Positions 1 through 6,083 of a DNA stretch of 9,356 bases are shown piece after piece. The stretch comes from Pseudomonadota bacterium. GTDB lineage: Bacteria > Pseudomonadota > Alphaproteobacteria > Rhizobiales > Hyphomicrobiaceae. Where the stretch lies: NCBI GenBank assembly GCA_023392135.1, contig JAEVZQ010000169.1, forward strand, positions 1-9,356, in the 5' to 3' direction. Numbering within the stretch: the stretch's first letter is position 1; each line of letters starts with the position of its first letter. The notes under the pieces were generated by a model. The model was not told the DNA's origin. It ran no database searches and saw nothing but the letters and a program-made list of their open reading frames with translations. The translations under genes and the position numbers were made by a program.

Positions 1-1
1 A

Positions 2-214
2 AAAATTCATGCCCTGTCCGCGGAGGGACGCTTTTCAGCAATCGCCCTCAGCGTCATTCCGGCGATGATCTACATAGTGGTCATGATGTCCGCTCCGACC
101 TACTACGACGATGTCCGTAACGATCCGCTTTTCACGCTTGCAGTCTATACCGGCGCGTTTCTGTGGATATGTGGCGTGCTGGTCATGCGCAAAATGGTCA
201 ATTTTCGGATTTGA
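2..214 (+). CDS. tadB: TadB, C-terminal part (Flp/Tad pilus inner-membrane protein)
   Basis: This is the last 70 residues of a protein whose 5' part lies outside the window. It begins with an ALSAEGRFSA stretch typical of the region after the T2SSF (GspF-like) domain of TadB. A hydrophobic segment follows (VIPAMIYIVVMM), then a short polar loop with TYYDD, a second hydrophobic segment (TLAVYTGAFLWICGVLVM) and a basic end, RKMVNFRI. This layout of a T2SSF domain followed by two closing membrane segments is usual for TadB. In the known system TadB and TadC form the inner-membrane platform on which the TadA ATPase drives Flp pilin assembly. The stop codon is 18 bases before the tadC start, which implies one transcript. 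The identification rests on the C-terminus and on the tadC neighbour. Confidence 0.85.
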   Translation, partial: KIHALSAEGRFSAIALSVIPAMIYIVVMMSAPTYYDDVRNDPLFTLAVYTGAFLWICGVLVMRKMVNFRI

Positions 215-232
215 CCAAGAGGGCTGCTGCCA

Positions 233-1186
233 ATGCTGTTTGCGATGTTGCAGGTCGCTGAGCTCGAGCCGAAGTTCATCGGAGGCGTGATTGCGCTCTC
301 CATTTTCCTACTCGCTCTGCTTATCATGCGCATTCTGCAGGCGCGCAGCGTCGTGCGGCGAAGGGTGGCGGCGGCCGCAGCCCCATTCGGTTCGGCGGCA
401 GGCGTGCGACTGCGCTCGATAGAGAACGGCCGCGCCGATCGGCTTATGGCTCGAATGGAGCGATTCCTGGCGCCGAATGGCCGCGAAGCTTTAACACAGA
501 TGCGCAGGCAGCTCGTGCAGGCAGGGTTCCTTTCGCCCGCAGCCGTAACCTTGTTCTATGGCCTGCGGACCTTGCTTGCCATCGGCTTGCCGCTCACTCT
601 GCTGGCCTCGACGAGCCTTCTCCCGGTCGAGATACCATCTGCGCTCATAATGGTGTTTGCCGCATGCGGCGCCGCATTGGGACTGGTTTTGCCGCCGGTG
701 CTTCTGGATTTCCGAATTCGCGCCATGCGCGAAAAATATCGGCGTGTATTCCCCGACTTCATGGACCTTCTCATCGTGTGCATCGAAGCGGGTCAGAGCC
801 TACCGAGCGCGCTGGAACGGGTTAGCCGGGAAATGAACGAGTTTTGTCCCGAGCTCGGAGCCAACCTCCACCTGCTGAACCTGGAGCTGCGCGCTGGCAG
901 CACGATGACGGAAGCGCTGCACAGCCTCCATGGCCGCCTCGGGATCGACGAGATCCAAAGCCTCGCAGTTCTGCTGAAGCAGTCCGAAGAGCTCGGTGTC
1001 AGCATCGCCAATACCTTGCGAGTCTACGGGGACGAGATGCGCGACAAGAGATTGTCGAGAGCCGAGGCGAGGGCGAATGCGCTGCCGGTGAAAATGACGA
1101 TCCCGCTGGGCTTCTTCATTTTTCCCGTCATTCTGCTGGTAATCCTGACCCCAGTCGTAATCCGCATAAAACATGCCTTTGTGTGA
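233..1186 (+). CDS. tadC: TadC, Flp/Tad pilus inner-membrane platform protein (T2SSF domain)
   Basis: This 317-residue protein has the full length and architecture expected of TadC. An N-terminal membrane segment lies at about residues 16-35. A basic cytoplasmic linker follows, then two membrane segments at about 105-125 and 132-158. The T2SSF cytoplasmic domain runs from about 172 to 285, starting at FPDFMDLL (F176) and including the family-typical IEAGQSLPSAL and LGVSIANTLR stretches. A closing membrane segment follows at about 287-309. With TadB it should form the membrane platform that couples the TadA ATPase to extrusion of Flp pili for surface attachment. The start at 233 is supported by AAGAGGG at 217-223, nine bases upstream; a second ATG at 245 is less well placed. 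The gene sits between tadB (18-base gap) and the TPR lipoprotein gene (31-base gap). Confidence 0.93.
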   Translation: MLFAMLQVAELEPKFIGGVIALSIFLLALLIMRILQARSVVRRRVAAAAAPFGSAAGVRLRSIENGRADRLMARMERFLAPNGREALTQMRRQLVQAGFLSPAAVTLFYGLRTLLAIGLPLTLLASTSLLPVEIPSALIMVFAACGAALGLVLPPVLLDFRIRAMREKYRRVFPDFMDLLIVCIEAGQSLPSALERVSREMNEFCPELGANLHLLNLELRAGSTMTEALHSLHGRLGIDEIQSLAVLLKQSEELGVSIANTLRVYGDEMRDKRLSRAEARANALPVKMTIPLGFFIFPVILLVILTPVVIRIKHAFV

Positions 1187-1207
1187 ATAACCGGCTTCAT
1201 ATGCATT

Positions 1208-1213
1208 GAAGGG
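1208..1213 (+). promoter_or_regulatory. Ribosome binding site that sets the start of the TPR lipoprotein gene
   Basis: GAAGGG lies four bases before the ATG at 1218. The longest reading frame would open with a TTG at 1206 that overlaps this site, so the TTG is unlikely to be the true start. Confidence 0.7.
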
Positions 1214-1217
1214 CACC

Positions 1218-1730
1218 ATGGCTTCACTCCGCACAGCTCGCTTGGCCTTGAGCCTTGCCTCAGCGCTTCTCGTACCGGCTTGCACCGGGATTGAAACTGG
1301 CGAGGTCGTCGTGGGCAGCATTGTACCTCCCTCCGATCAGCGTCCGCAGGACGAACCCGTACAAATGGGCAAGCTCAATTACGCCGCTGGCGACTATGGG
1401 CTGGCAGAACGGCATTTCCAGCAGGCTGTGGAGGTGAATCCGAAGAGCATCGAAGCATGGCTCGGCCTCGCCGCATCCTACGATCGCCTGCACCGATTTG
1501 ACTTGGCGGAGCGCGCCTATACTCGTGTCCTGGCGCTTGCGGGACGCGCACCGGCGGTGCTCAATAACTTAGCCTATCACAACATGCTCAAGGGAAATTT
1601 GGGGCAGGCGCGGGTCCTGCTGGCCGAGGCGGTGGCCAAGGACCCGGGCAACCCCGTGATCCAAGGCAATCTGCATCTGCTTGACACGTGGAAGACGGGC
1701 GGTACCGAGCCCCTGCCCGTGCCCGGCTGA
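1218..1730 (+). CDS. tadD: TadD-like TPR lipoprotein of the tad operon
   Basis: The 170-residue product has a basic N-terminus (SLRTARLA), a short hydrophobic core and a lipobox-like VPAC with the cysteine at residue 22. This suggests an outer-membrane or periplasmic lipoprotein. Tetratricopeptide repeats occupy about residues 50-150: YAAGDYGLAERHFQQAVEVNP, then LGLAASYDRLHRFDLAERAYTRVLAL, then LAYHNMLKGNLGQARVLLAEAV. TPR lipoproteins in this position are called TadD, thought to be a pilotin or assembly factor for the secretin of the pilus machine. At 170 residues it is at the short end for TadD, so it may be a reduced version. The proline at position -2 of the lipobox is not ideal. The start was moved from TTG 1206 to ATG 1218 because GAAGGG sits just before the ATG. 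It lies 31 bases after tadC and is probably the last gene of the operon. Confidence 0.78.
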   Translation: MASLRTARLALSLASALLVPACTGIETGEVVVGSIVPPSDQRPQDEPVQMGKLNYAAGDYGLAERHFQQAVEVNPKSIEAWLGLAASYDRLHRFDLAERAYTRVLALAGRAPAVLNNLAYHNMLKGNLGQARVLLAEAVAKDPGNPVIQGNLHLLDTWKTGGTEPLPVPG

Positions 1731-1880
1731 GATCGGGTGATTGAGAGGGACTGCGAGGTGAGTCTGCAGCCATCTGCGCGCAACTACCGATTTACACAAT
1801 CTCGCGTTCAGACTCGAGCCAGAACCACGCCGGCTGCAAACATCTGCGCCACACCGCTTCAGATCCTGAGCTCTGCCCCC

Positions 1881-1910
1881 TTGAGCCCGATAGGGGGTCT
1901 CGACTATCTA
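1881..1910 (+). promoter_or_regulatory. Possible sigma-70-type promoter for the first TerC gene
   Basis: TTGAGC at 1881-1886 and TATCTA at 1905-1910 are separated by 18 bases. The match is partial (TTGA of the -35; T, A, T and final A of the -10). If used, transcription would begin near 1917 and leave a leader of about 165 bases that includes the hairpins at 1937-1972 and 2041-2082. This is a guess from pattern only; hairpin 1876-1897 overlaps it. Confidence 0.3.
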
Positions 1911-1936
1911 TATGCCACCAGGCCGGGCCCCTCTGG

Positions 1937-1972
1937 CAGCTCAGGTGAGCTGTGATGTCGGACTGGACATCA
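1937..1972 (+). promoter_or_regulatory. Tandem perfect hairpins in the leader of the TerC gene
   Basis: Two perfect stem-loops lie back to back with no spacer. The first is CAGCTC (1937-1942), loop AGGT, GAGCTG (1947-1952). The second is TGATGTC (1953-1959), loop GGACTG, GACATCA (1966-1972). A third stem, CCCCCT (1876-1881) with AGGGGG (1892-1897), lies just upstream. None is followed by a T-tract, so they are not ordinary intrinsic terminators. They could be a structured RNA leader, or protein-binding dyads in the DNA. The pairing is seen directly; the function is not known. Confidence 0.5.
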
Positions 1973-2040
1973 TCGGAAGCGGCCTGACGTGATCCTCTCC
2001 TGCCAGCTCCACATTGCTGATCGCCGTCTGAGGTCGACGC

Positions 2041-2082
2041 TTGGCCGCTCCCTCGTTTCCAACGAGACTAAGGGCGAGCCAA
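2041..2082 (+). promoter_or_regulatory. Hairpin region around the TerC ribosome binding site
   Basis: A perfect stem CTCGTT (2052-2057), loop TCC, AACGAG (2061-2066) lies 17 bases before the ATG at 2084. An outer pairing is possible between TTGG (2041-2044) and CCAA (2079-2082), extended by CTC (2048-2050) with GAG (2076-2078). That outer helix would enclose the likely ribosome binding site AAGGG (2070-2074) and end one base before the start codon, so folding could limit translation. The inner stem is clear; the outer one is short and speculative. Confidence 0.4.
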
Positions 2083-2083
2083 A

Positions 2084-2755
2084 ATGGAGTTCCTTGCCGA
2101 TTATTTGACCACCGGAGCCCTGTCGGCCTTCGGTCAGGTCGTTCTCATCGATCTCGTGCTGGCCGGCGACAACGCCATCGTCATCGGCCTCGCAGCAGCC
2201 GGGCTTCCAGCCGAGCAGCGCAACAAGGCCATCCTGGTCGGCATCATAGCTGCGACCGTCCTGCGTATCGCGTTCGCGGCCATTACGGTGCAGCTGCTGG
2301 CCATCGTCGGGCTGCTATTGGCCGGCGGACTCTTGCTGCTGTGGGTCTGCTGGAAGATGTGGCGCGAATTGCGCATCACAGCCGAGCTTGCGCACTCCGG
2401 GCAGGAAGCCCTGGCGGACGCGGATCTGGACCAGAGCGGGGGCATTGCCGAAGGCGCCCCGAAGAAGTCGTTCGGGCAGGCGGCGCTGCAGATTCTCATC
2501 GCCGACGTCACAATGTCGCTGGACAACGTACTGGCCGTCGCAGGTGCCTCGCGGGAGTACCCGCTGGTTCTCGTCTTCGGCCTGGTGCTCTCCATTGCGC
2601 TGATGGGCGTGGCGGCCGCTTACATCGCAAAGCTTCTACACCGGCATCGCTGGATCGCGTACGTCGGCCTGGCTGTCATCCTCTATGTGGCGCTCGACAT
2701 GATCTGGCGCGGCGCAAACGACGTGTGGCCGCATATCGAAGCGGCGATTATCTAA
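2084..2755 (+). CDS. TerC family integral membrane protein, YjbE/YkoY-like
   Basis: The 223-residue protein is nearly all membrane-embedded and carries the two duplicated acidic motifs of the TerC family: DLVLAGDNAIVIGLA (D23, D29, N30) in the first half and DVTMSLDNVLAVAGA (D141, D147, N148) in the second. The halves are joined by a charged cytoplasmic linker at about residues 100-132. Length and motif spelling fit the YjbE/YkoY branch. Known family members (E. coli Alx, B. subtilis YkoY and YceF) are linked to manganese export and to metal loading of exported proteins; older links are to tellurite resistance. The paired acidic residues within the membrane are the presumed metal-binding site. 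AAGGG nine bases before the ATG supports the start. The gene stands alone on its strand, behind a structured leader, and converges on the kinase gene. The family is secure; the substrate is not shown by sequence. Confidence 0.9.
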   Translation: MEFLADYLTTGALSAFGQVVLIDLVLAGDNAIVIGLAAAGLPAEQRNKAILVGIIAATVLRIAFAAITVQLLAIVGLLLAGGLLLLWVCWKMWRELRITAELAHSGQEALADADLDQSGGIAEGAPKKSFGQAALQILIADVTMSLDNVLAVAGASREYPLVLVFGLVLSIALMGVAAAYIAKLLHRHRWIAYVGLAVILYVALDMIWRGANDVWPHIEAAII

Positions 2756-2812
2756 GCTGATAGCGCAAGGCGAGGCAGAGTGGACGAGAGATTTGACGCG
2801 CGTGGCGCATCC

Positions 2813-2858
2813 TGTGCCATCCCGATCAGCGGCACAGCCGTCGCGTTTCCGCGTTTTT
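2813..2858 (+). terminator. Possible terminator downstream of the first TerC gene
   Basis: TGTGCC (2813-2818) pairs perfectly with GGCACA (2831-2836) around a 12-base loop. A little further on, CGCG (2842-2845), loop TTTC, CGCG (2850-2853) is followed directly by five T residues (2854-2858). The second stem is short, so termination may be weak. Its position 58-103 bases past the TerC stop, facing the converging kinase gene, fits a terminator. Confidence 0.4.
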
Positions 2859-2922
2859 CGATTTCATCATCGATGAGCAGGATGCCATGAAGCCGATTTT
2901 GACGGGATAACCGGAAGCGGTC

Positions 2923-2940
2923 AAAAAGCCCCCGGCGGCT
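2923..2940 (-). terminator. Possible intrinsic terminator of the sensor kinase gene
   Basis: Read on the minus strand, AGCC and GGCT pair around a GC-rich loop and are followed at once by five T residues (the A-run at 2923-2927 on the plus strand). It lies 32 bases beyond the kinase stop codon. The stem is only four pairs, so it probably works together with the stronger dyad at 2947-2989. Confidence 0.45.
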
Positions 2941-2946
2941 ATACAG

Positions 2947-2989
2947 ATTCCCGGCGGTCGGATGCAGATCTTCAATCGACCGCCGGAAT
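2947..2989 (-). repeat. Strong inverted repeat across the kinase stop codon
   Basis: ATTCCCGGCGGTCG (2947-2960) and CGACCGCCGGAAT (2977-2989) are complementary over 13 pairs with a single bulged base and a 16-base spacer. The stop codon of the kinase lies in the spacer and its last codons form one arm. In RNA from the minus strand this would be a stable 3'-end hairpin that could protect the message or help the T-tract terminator just downstream. Confidence 0.6.
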
Positions 2990-4816
2990 ATAAATGTGCA
3001 CCGCTGTGCCGCGCCCGACCTCGCTCTCGATCTGCATTTCGCCCCCGATCTCCCGCACGAAGGCGTAGACCTGAGGCAGGCCGAGACCCGTGCCGTTCTC
3101 CCGCTTGGTGGTGAAGAACGGCTCCAGGACACGCATCCGGACCTCCGCCGGCATGCCGGCGCCATTGTCGCGCACCGTGATGCGGACAAACCGCCCCCTT
3201 CTTTGTCGCCTGCCATCGTGTGACCCGACGAATCCGGCCCAGCTTGCGGTGGAAATGTTGATCAACCCGCTTCCAAGATGCCCATTGGCCATGGAGTCAC
3301 GGGCGTTCACGACCAGATTGAGGAGCGCAGCGTCCAAACGGGATGCGTCTGCTCGTATCTTTGGGACATCGTCGGCCAACTCGAGGCTCACTTGCGCCGC
3401 AGGCGAAGCGGCGCTTCGCATCAGCGCCTCCATCCCCGCGATCTCTGCATTGATGTCGGTGAGTTGTGCGGGCTCCAGTTGCGGCCGCGCGACACCGAGG
3501 AGCCGGGCGACCAGGCTCCGGCCGCGATCAACGGATTTGAGACCCTGGTCGACAACTTCTGCAACATGCGGATGATCATGGGGGAGCTTTGCCAGAAGTC
3601 GCAAAGCTGCGCTCATTGTCTGCAGAAGATTGTTGAAGTCGTGGGCGACACCGCTCGTGAGTTGCCCAACGGCCTCCATCTTAGCCAGACCGGCCATCCG
3701 GGCCTGGATGCTTGCCTCCCGGCGTGCATGCCGGACTCCAAACCACAGCAGCAGCGCTGCGAACGCAAGCGTCGCAATCGTTTCCGCAGTTGCAACCGCA
3801 GTCTGCCGAAGCCAGGGCAACAGCACCCGCTCCTCGGACAGGCCGACCACGACAACCAGCGGATAGCTCTCGAAGGCACGATACCCGAAGAGCCTGGCAA
3901 CCCCATCGATCGCGCTTAGCTTATCGAACGTACCCTGAGGCGCCCGCGCCAGTGCTGCTTTCAGCACACTTTGACCATCTCCCGGGATGAGGCGTTGCCC
4001 TGTGCGATCGTCAGCCTGCGGCTGCCGGGCAATGAGAGTCGTATCGGCCTTCACGAGGGTGATGGCATCTCCGCTCTCCAGCCCAAGATCCTCGTATAGA
4101 CGCTCGAAGTAGTCGACCTCCAACGCAGCCGCGATGACGCCGGCAAATTTGCCCTCCGCCGTATGCAAGCGCCGCGACAGGCCGACGAACCAAGTGCCGT
4201 CCAAGCGGCTGATGGCCGGATCGCCGACAAAAAAGCCGCGGTTCGCGTTCTCGACATGCGCTCGAAAGTAGTCACGATCCGCCACGTTCCGCGGTTGCGT
4301 ATCCGGATAACTATCCTGGATGACGCGGCCATCGGGCCCGATGACGAACAGGCCCCGTATCGCAGGCAGGTTGCCGAGCATGCGGCGAAGTGAGCTCGCG
4401 AAAGCATCGTCATGCACTTCCAGGCCAGGGCTGCGACGCAGCTCCTCGGCAATGCTGAGCAGCGCGATATTAGCCGACCGCAAGATGCTGGCGGTTTGCT
4501 CTTCCAGCACTCGGGCGAGCGCCACCGCCTCGCGATGCGCCTCGGCAAAGCGCCGCTTGCGGTCTTCCAGCACATTGGACGCGACGAGCGCACAAGCGAC
4601 CGCGCAGAGGGCGATTATCATCACGCCGATATTGCGGCGCCAGGGCGGGCTATTCGCACTCTGCTCTCTTGCCGAGCTGTGGCCGGCAGTCTCGGCGCGC
4701 AAATGGCCCGCCCAATCATGATTGTCTACCACAGCACCCCAACGGCTCGGTCCAGAAAACATATCCGCCGGAGGGAACATAACGTCATCGACAGGTGCAG
4801 GTCGAGACGGCTTCAC
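2972..4816 (-). CDS. Cache-domain sensor histidine kinase, orphan
   Basis: The 614-residue protein has a cytoplasmic N-terminus of about 60 residues and a first membrane segment at about 63-82. An extracytoplasmic double-Cache-like sensor domain covers about 84-338; visible marks are GLFVIGPDGRVIQDSYP and the family-typical RDYFRAH, with PAISRLDGTWFVGLSR behind. A second membrane segment lies at about 339-362. The kinase core has the H-box GVAHDFNNLL with the phospho-accepting histidine at 392, the N-box NLVVNARDSM (N500, N504), the G1 box DNGAGMP (D550) and the G2 box GTGLGLPQVYAF (575-586). All catalytic motifs are intact, so it should autophosphorylate on sensing a periplasmic small molecule. 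There is no receiver domain and no response regulator gene in the window. The start at 4816 is a GTG without a clear ribosome binding site; an ATG at residue 13 or 19 is equally possible. It lies 114 bases after the GlxA-type gene on the same strand. Confidence 0.92.
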   Translation of the reverse strand: MKPSRPAPVDDVMFPPADMFSGPSRWGAVVDNHDWAGHLRAETAGHSSAREQSANSPPWRRNIGVMIIALCAVACALVASNVLEDRKRRFAEAHREAVALARVLEEQTASILRSANIALLSIAEELRRSPGLEVHDDAFASSLRRMLGNLPAIRGLFVIGPDGRVIQDSYPDTQPRNVADRDYFRAHVENANRGFFVGDPAISRLDGTWFVGLSRRLHTAEGKFAGVIAAALEVDYFERLYEDLGLESGDAITLVKADTTLIARQPQADDRTGQRLIPGDGQSVLKAALARAPQGTFDKLSAIDGVARLFGYRAFESYPLVVVVGLSEERVLLPWLRQTAVATAETIATLAFAALLLWFGVRHARREASIQARMAGLAKMEAVGQLTSGVAHDFNNLLQTMSAALRLLAKLPHDHPHVAEVVDQGLKSVDRGRSLVARLLGVARPQLEPAQLTDINAEIAGMEALMRSAASPAAQVSLELADDVPKIRADASRLDAALLNLVVNARDSMANGHLGSGLINISTASWAGFVGSHDGRRQRRGRFVRITVRDNGAGMPAEVRMRVLEPFFTTKRENGTGLGLPQVYAFVREIGGEMQIESEVGRGTAVHIYIPAVD

Positions 4817-4930
4817 GCGAATGGACCGAAAGTCTGTAACCCGCTGCGAACCCTGGCCCGCACGAGCAGCTCGCCTACAAGTACTCGCCTCCTCAGATAT
4901 CGCCGAAGGAGACCAGCCGTGTCGACCGTC

Positions 4931-5959
4931 TCAGCCCTTGCCGCGCGCAAACTCCGGCACCTGAAATCGTCGCCGGTATGCCCCCGGTGTCAGGCCGGTG
5001 GTGCGTTTGAACAGGCGGCGGAAGAAGGCGGCGTCCTCGTAGCCGACTTTCCAGCTGATCTCGTCGGTGGAAACGTCGGTGCGTTCGAGGCGGCGCTTGG
5101 CGTCCTCGATGCGCAGGCGTTGGACATAGTCGATGGGCGCAAAGCCTGTCGCCTGGCGGAAGCGCCGCTTGAACGTGCGCTGGGGCAATCCAGAGCGGCG
5201 CACCATCTCCTCGACCGGGCTGGCGATGGAGAAATGGGTCGTGAGCCATTCCTGCGCGGCCGCGATCGCTGCATCACCGTGATCCCTGCGCCCCTCGAAC
5301 ACGATGAAAGGTGAGAGGCCGTCGTGATGCCACTGCAGCGCGAAGGAGCGTGCTATGGCCTGCGCCGCCGTCGCGCCGACGTACCGGACGATGAGGTAGA
5401 GCACGAGGTCGTGCCACGTCATCGAGGCGCCCGACGTGATCAGCTCCTCGCGATCGCCGGAGACTACCAGAACGCGTTCGGGTTGCAGAGGAACGTTTGG
5501 GAAAACCTTCGCGAACGCGTCGACATAGCCCCAGTGGATGGTCGTGTTGCGGCCGTCGAACAGGCCGGTCTCCGCGAGCAGGAACACGCCCGAGCATGCA
5601 GAGCACAGCAGCGCGCCCCGCTCATACATACGGCTCGACCAGTCGACGAGCTCCGGATAGCGGCCCGTCATCCAACCTCCGGGTCCGATCAGGACCGATG
5701 GCACGATGATGATGTCTGTCGTCTCGATCTCCGCCGCGGCGCGGCAAGCCTCCAGCGGTACCCCGCTCGCCAGAGCAACGCTGCCCCGCCGTGCCGCGAC
5801 GATCTCGACCGTGAAGGGCGGGTCGGTTGGCAGGGAGGGGTCGACCCGCCCGAGCATGCGGAAGGATCCCAGCACGTCGTAGATGCCCGTCAGGGTCGAG
5901 ATGACCGCATCGGGAATCGCCACGAGGCTGACGTGCAGCGGCCGGTTCTGTCCCGGCAT
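4931..5959 (-). CDS. GlxA-family transcriptional regulator (DJ-1/PfpI domain plus AraC helix-turn-helix)
   Basis: The 342-residue protein joins two domains. Residues 7-190 are a DJ-1/PfpI (class I amidotransferase-like) sensor domain with the nucleophile-elbow sequence CSACSGVFLLAE (C119 and C122) followed by the family-typical GRNTTIHW. Residues 243-336 are an AraC/XylS DNA-binding domain with two helix-turn-helix units; PVEEMVRRSGLPQRTFKRRF and the hallmark VGYEDAAFFRRLFKRTTGLTP are both seen. Family members such as GlxA, GbdR and ArgR of Pseudomonas are mostly activators of catabolic genes whose amidase-like domain binds a small nitrogenous ligand. Here a target is likely to be the divergent methyltransferase gene. 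The longest frame starts at a GTG at 5977, but AGGGAG lies seven bases before the ATG at 5959, which is therefore preferred. The ligand cannot be told from sequence. Confidence 0.92.
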   Translation of the reverse strand: MPGQNRPLHVSLVAIPDAVISTLTGIYDVLGSFRMLGRVDPSLPTDPPFTVEIVAARRGSVALASGVPLEACRAAAEIETTDIIIVPSVLIGPGGWMTGRYPELVDWSSRMYERGALLCSACSGVFLLAETGLFDGRNTTIHWGYVDAFAKVFPNVPLQPERVLVVSGDREELITSGASMTWHDLVLYLIVRYVGATAAQAIARSFALQWHHDGLSPFIVFEGRRDHGDAAIAAAQEWLTTHFSIASPVEEMVRRSGLPQRTFKRRFRQATGFAPIDYVQRLRIEDAKRRLERTDVSTDEISWKVGYEDAAFFRRLFKRTTGLTPGAYRRRFQVPEFARGKG

Positions 5960-5966
5960 GGGTACG

Positions 5967-5972
5967 CTCCCT
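5967..5972 (-). promoter_or_regulatory. Ribosome binding site that sets the start of the GlxA-type gene
   Basis: On the minus strand AGGGAG precedes ATG 5959 by seven bases. It lies inside the six-codon extension that a GTG start at 5977 would give, which argues against the longer form. Confidence 0.7.
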
Positions 5973-5992
5973 GGCACGAATGAACCGCTTTT

Positions 5993-6015
5993 GACCCGTC
6001 TCCCACTGACGGGTC
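5993..6015. promoter_or_regulatory. Perfect 8-bp dyad between divergent regulator and methyltransferase genes
   Basis: GACCCGTC (5993-6000) and GACGGGTC (6008-6015) are perfect reverse complements separated by seven bases. The site lies 33 bases before the regulator start and 68 bases before the methyltransferase start, where an operator would be expected. AraC-type proteins often bind direct rather than inverted repeats, so a different factor is possible. No clear -35/-10 pair was recognised around it. A smaller stem, GGCGC/GCGCC, lies at 6048-6062 just upstream of the methyltransferase ribosome binding site. Confidence 0.5.
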
Positions 6016-6083
6016 CGGCTGCAAGCCGTCATGTTCCCGTCCTCTTCGGCGCAAAGGGCGCCAGATACGGATCGGAGAGTGCG

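Larger units (their letters stand above)
1731..2083. other. Non-coding gap between the tad operon and the TerC gene
   Basis: This 353-base stretch carries no convincing gene. A plus-strand frame opening with GTG at 1737 and closing at 1955 encodes a low-complexity peptide with no recognisable domain and no ribosome binding site, and it runs through the hairpins described below. No strong terminator follows the TPR gene; only a weak CCCG/CGGG pairing is visible at 1722-1737. The second half, from about 1876, is rich in short perfect inverted repeats and is best read as the promoter and leader of the TerC gene. Confidence 0.6.

Noticed and set aside
1876..2083. yybP-ykoY manganese riboswitch before the first TerC gene
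   Set aside because: The conserved loop sequences I would expect for this class (a GGGGAGUA-like and a CGUCAACA-like segment) are not present, so it was described only as a structured leader.
2041..2760. A 239-codon plus-strand frame overlapping the first TerC gene
   Set aside because: It is Arg/His-rich and featureless, while the overlapping frame has full TerC motifs and a ribosome binding site.
2752..3216. A 154-codon minus-strand frame overlapping the kinase 3' end
   Set aside because: Most of it is the kinase ATP-binding domain read in another frame; only its last part (the ILLIDDE stretch) was kept, as a low-interest observation.
4412..5314. A 300-codon plus-strand frame across the kinase 5' end and the regulator 3' end
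   Set aside because: It runs antisense to two genes with well-conserved motifs, and its product has no recognisable domain.
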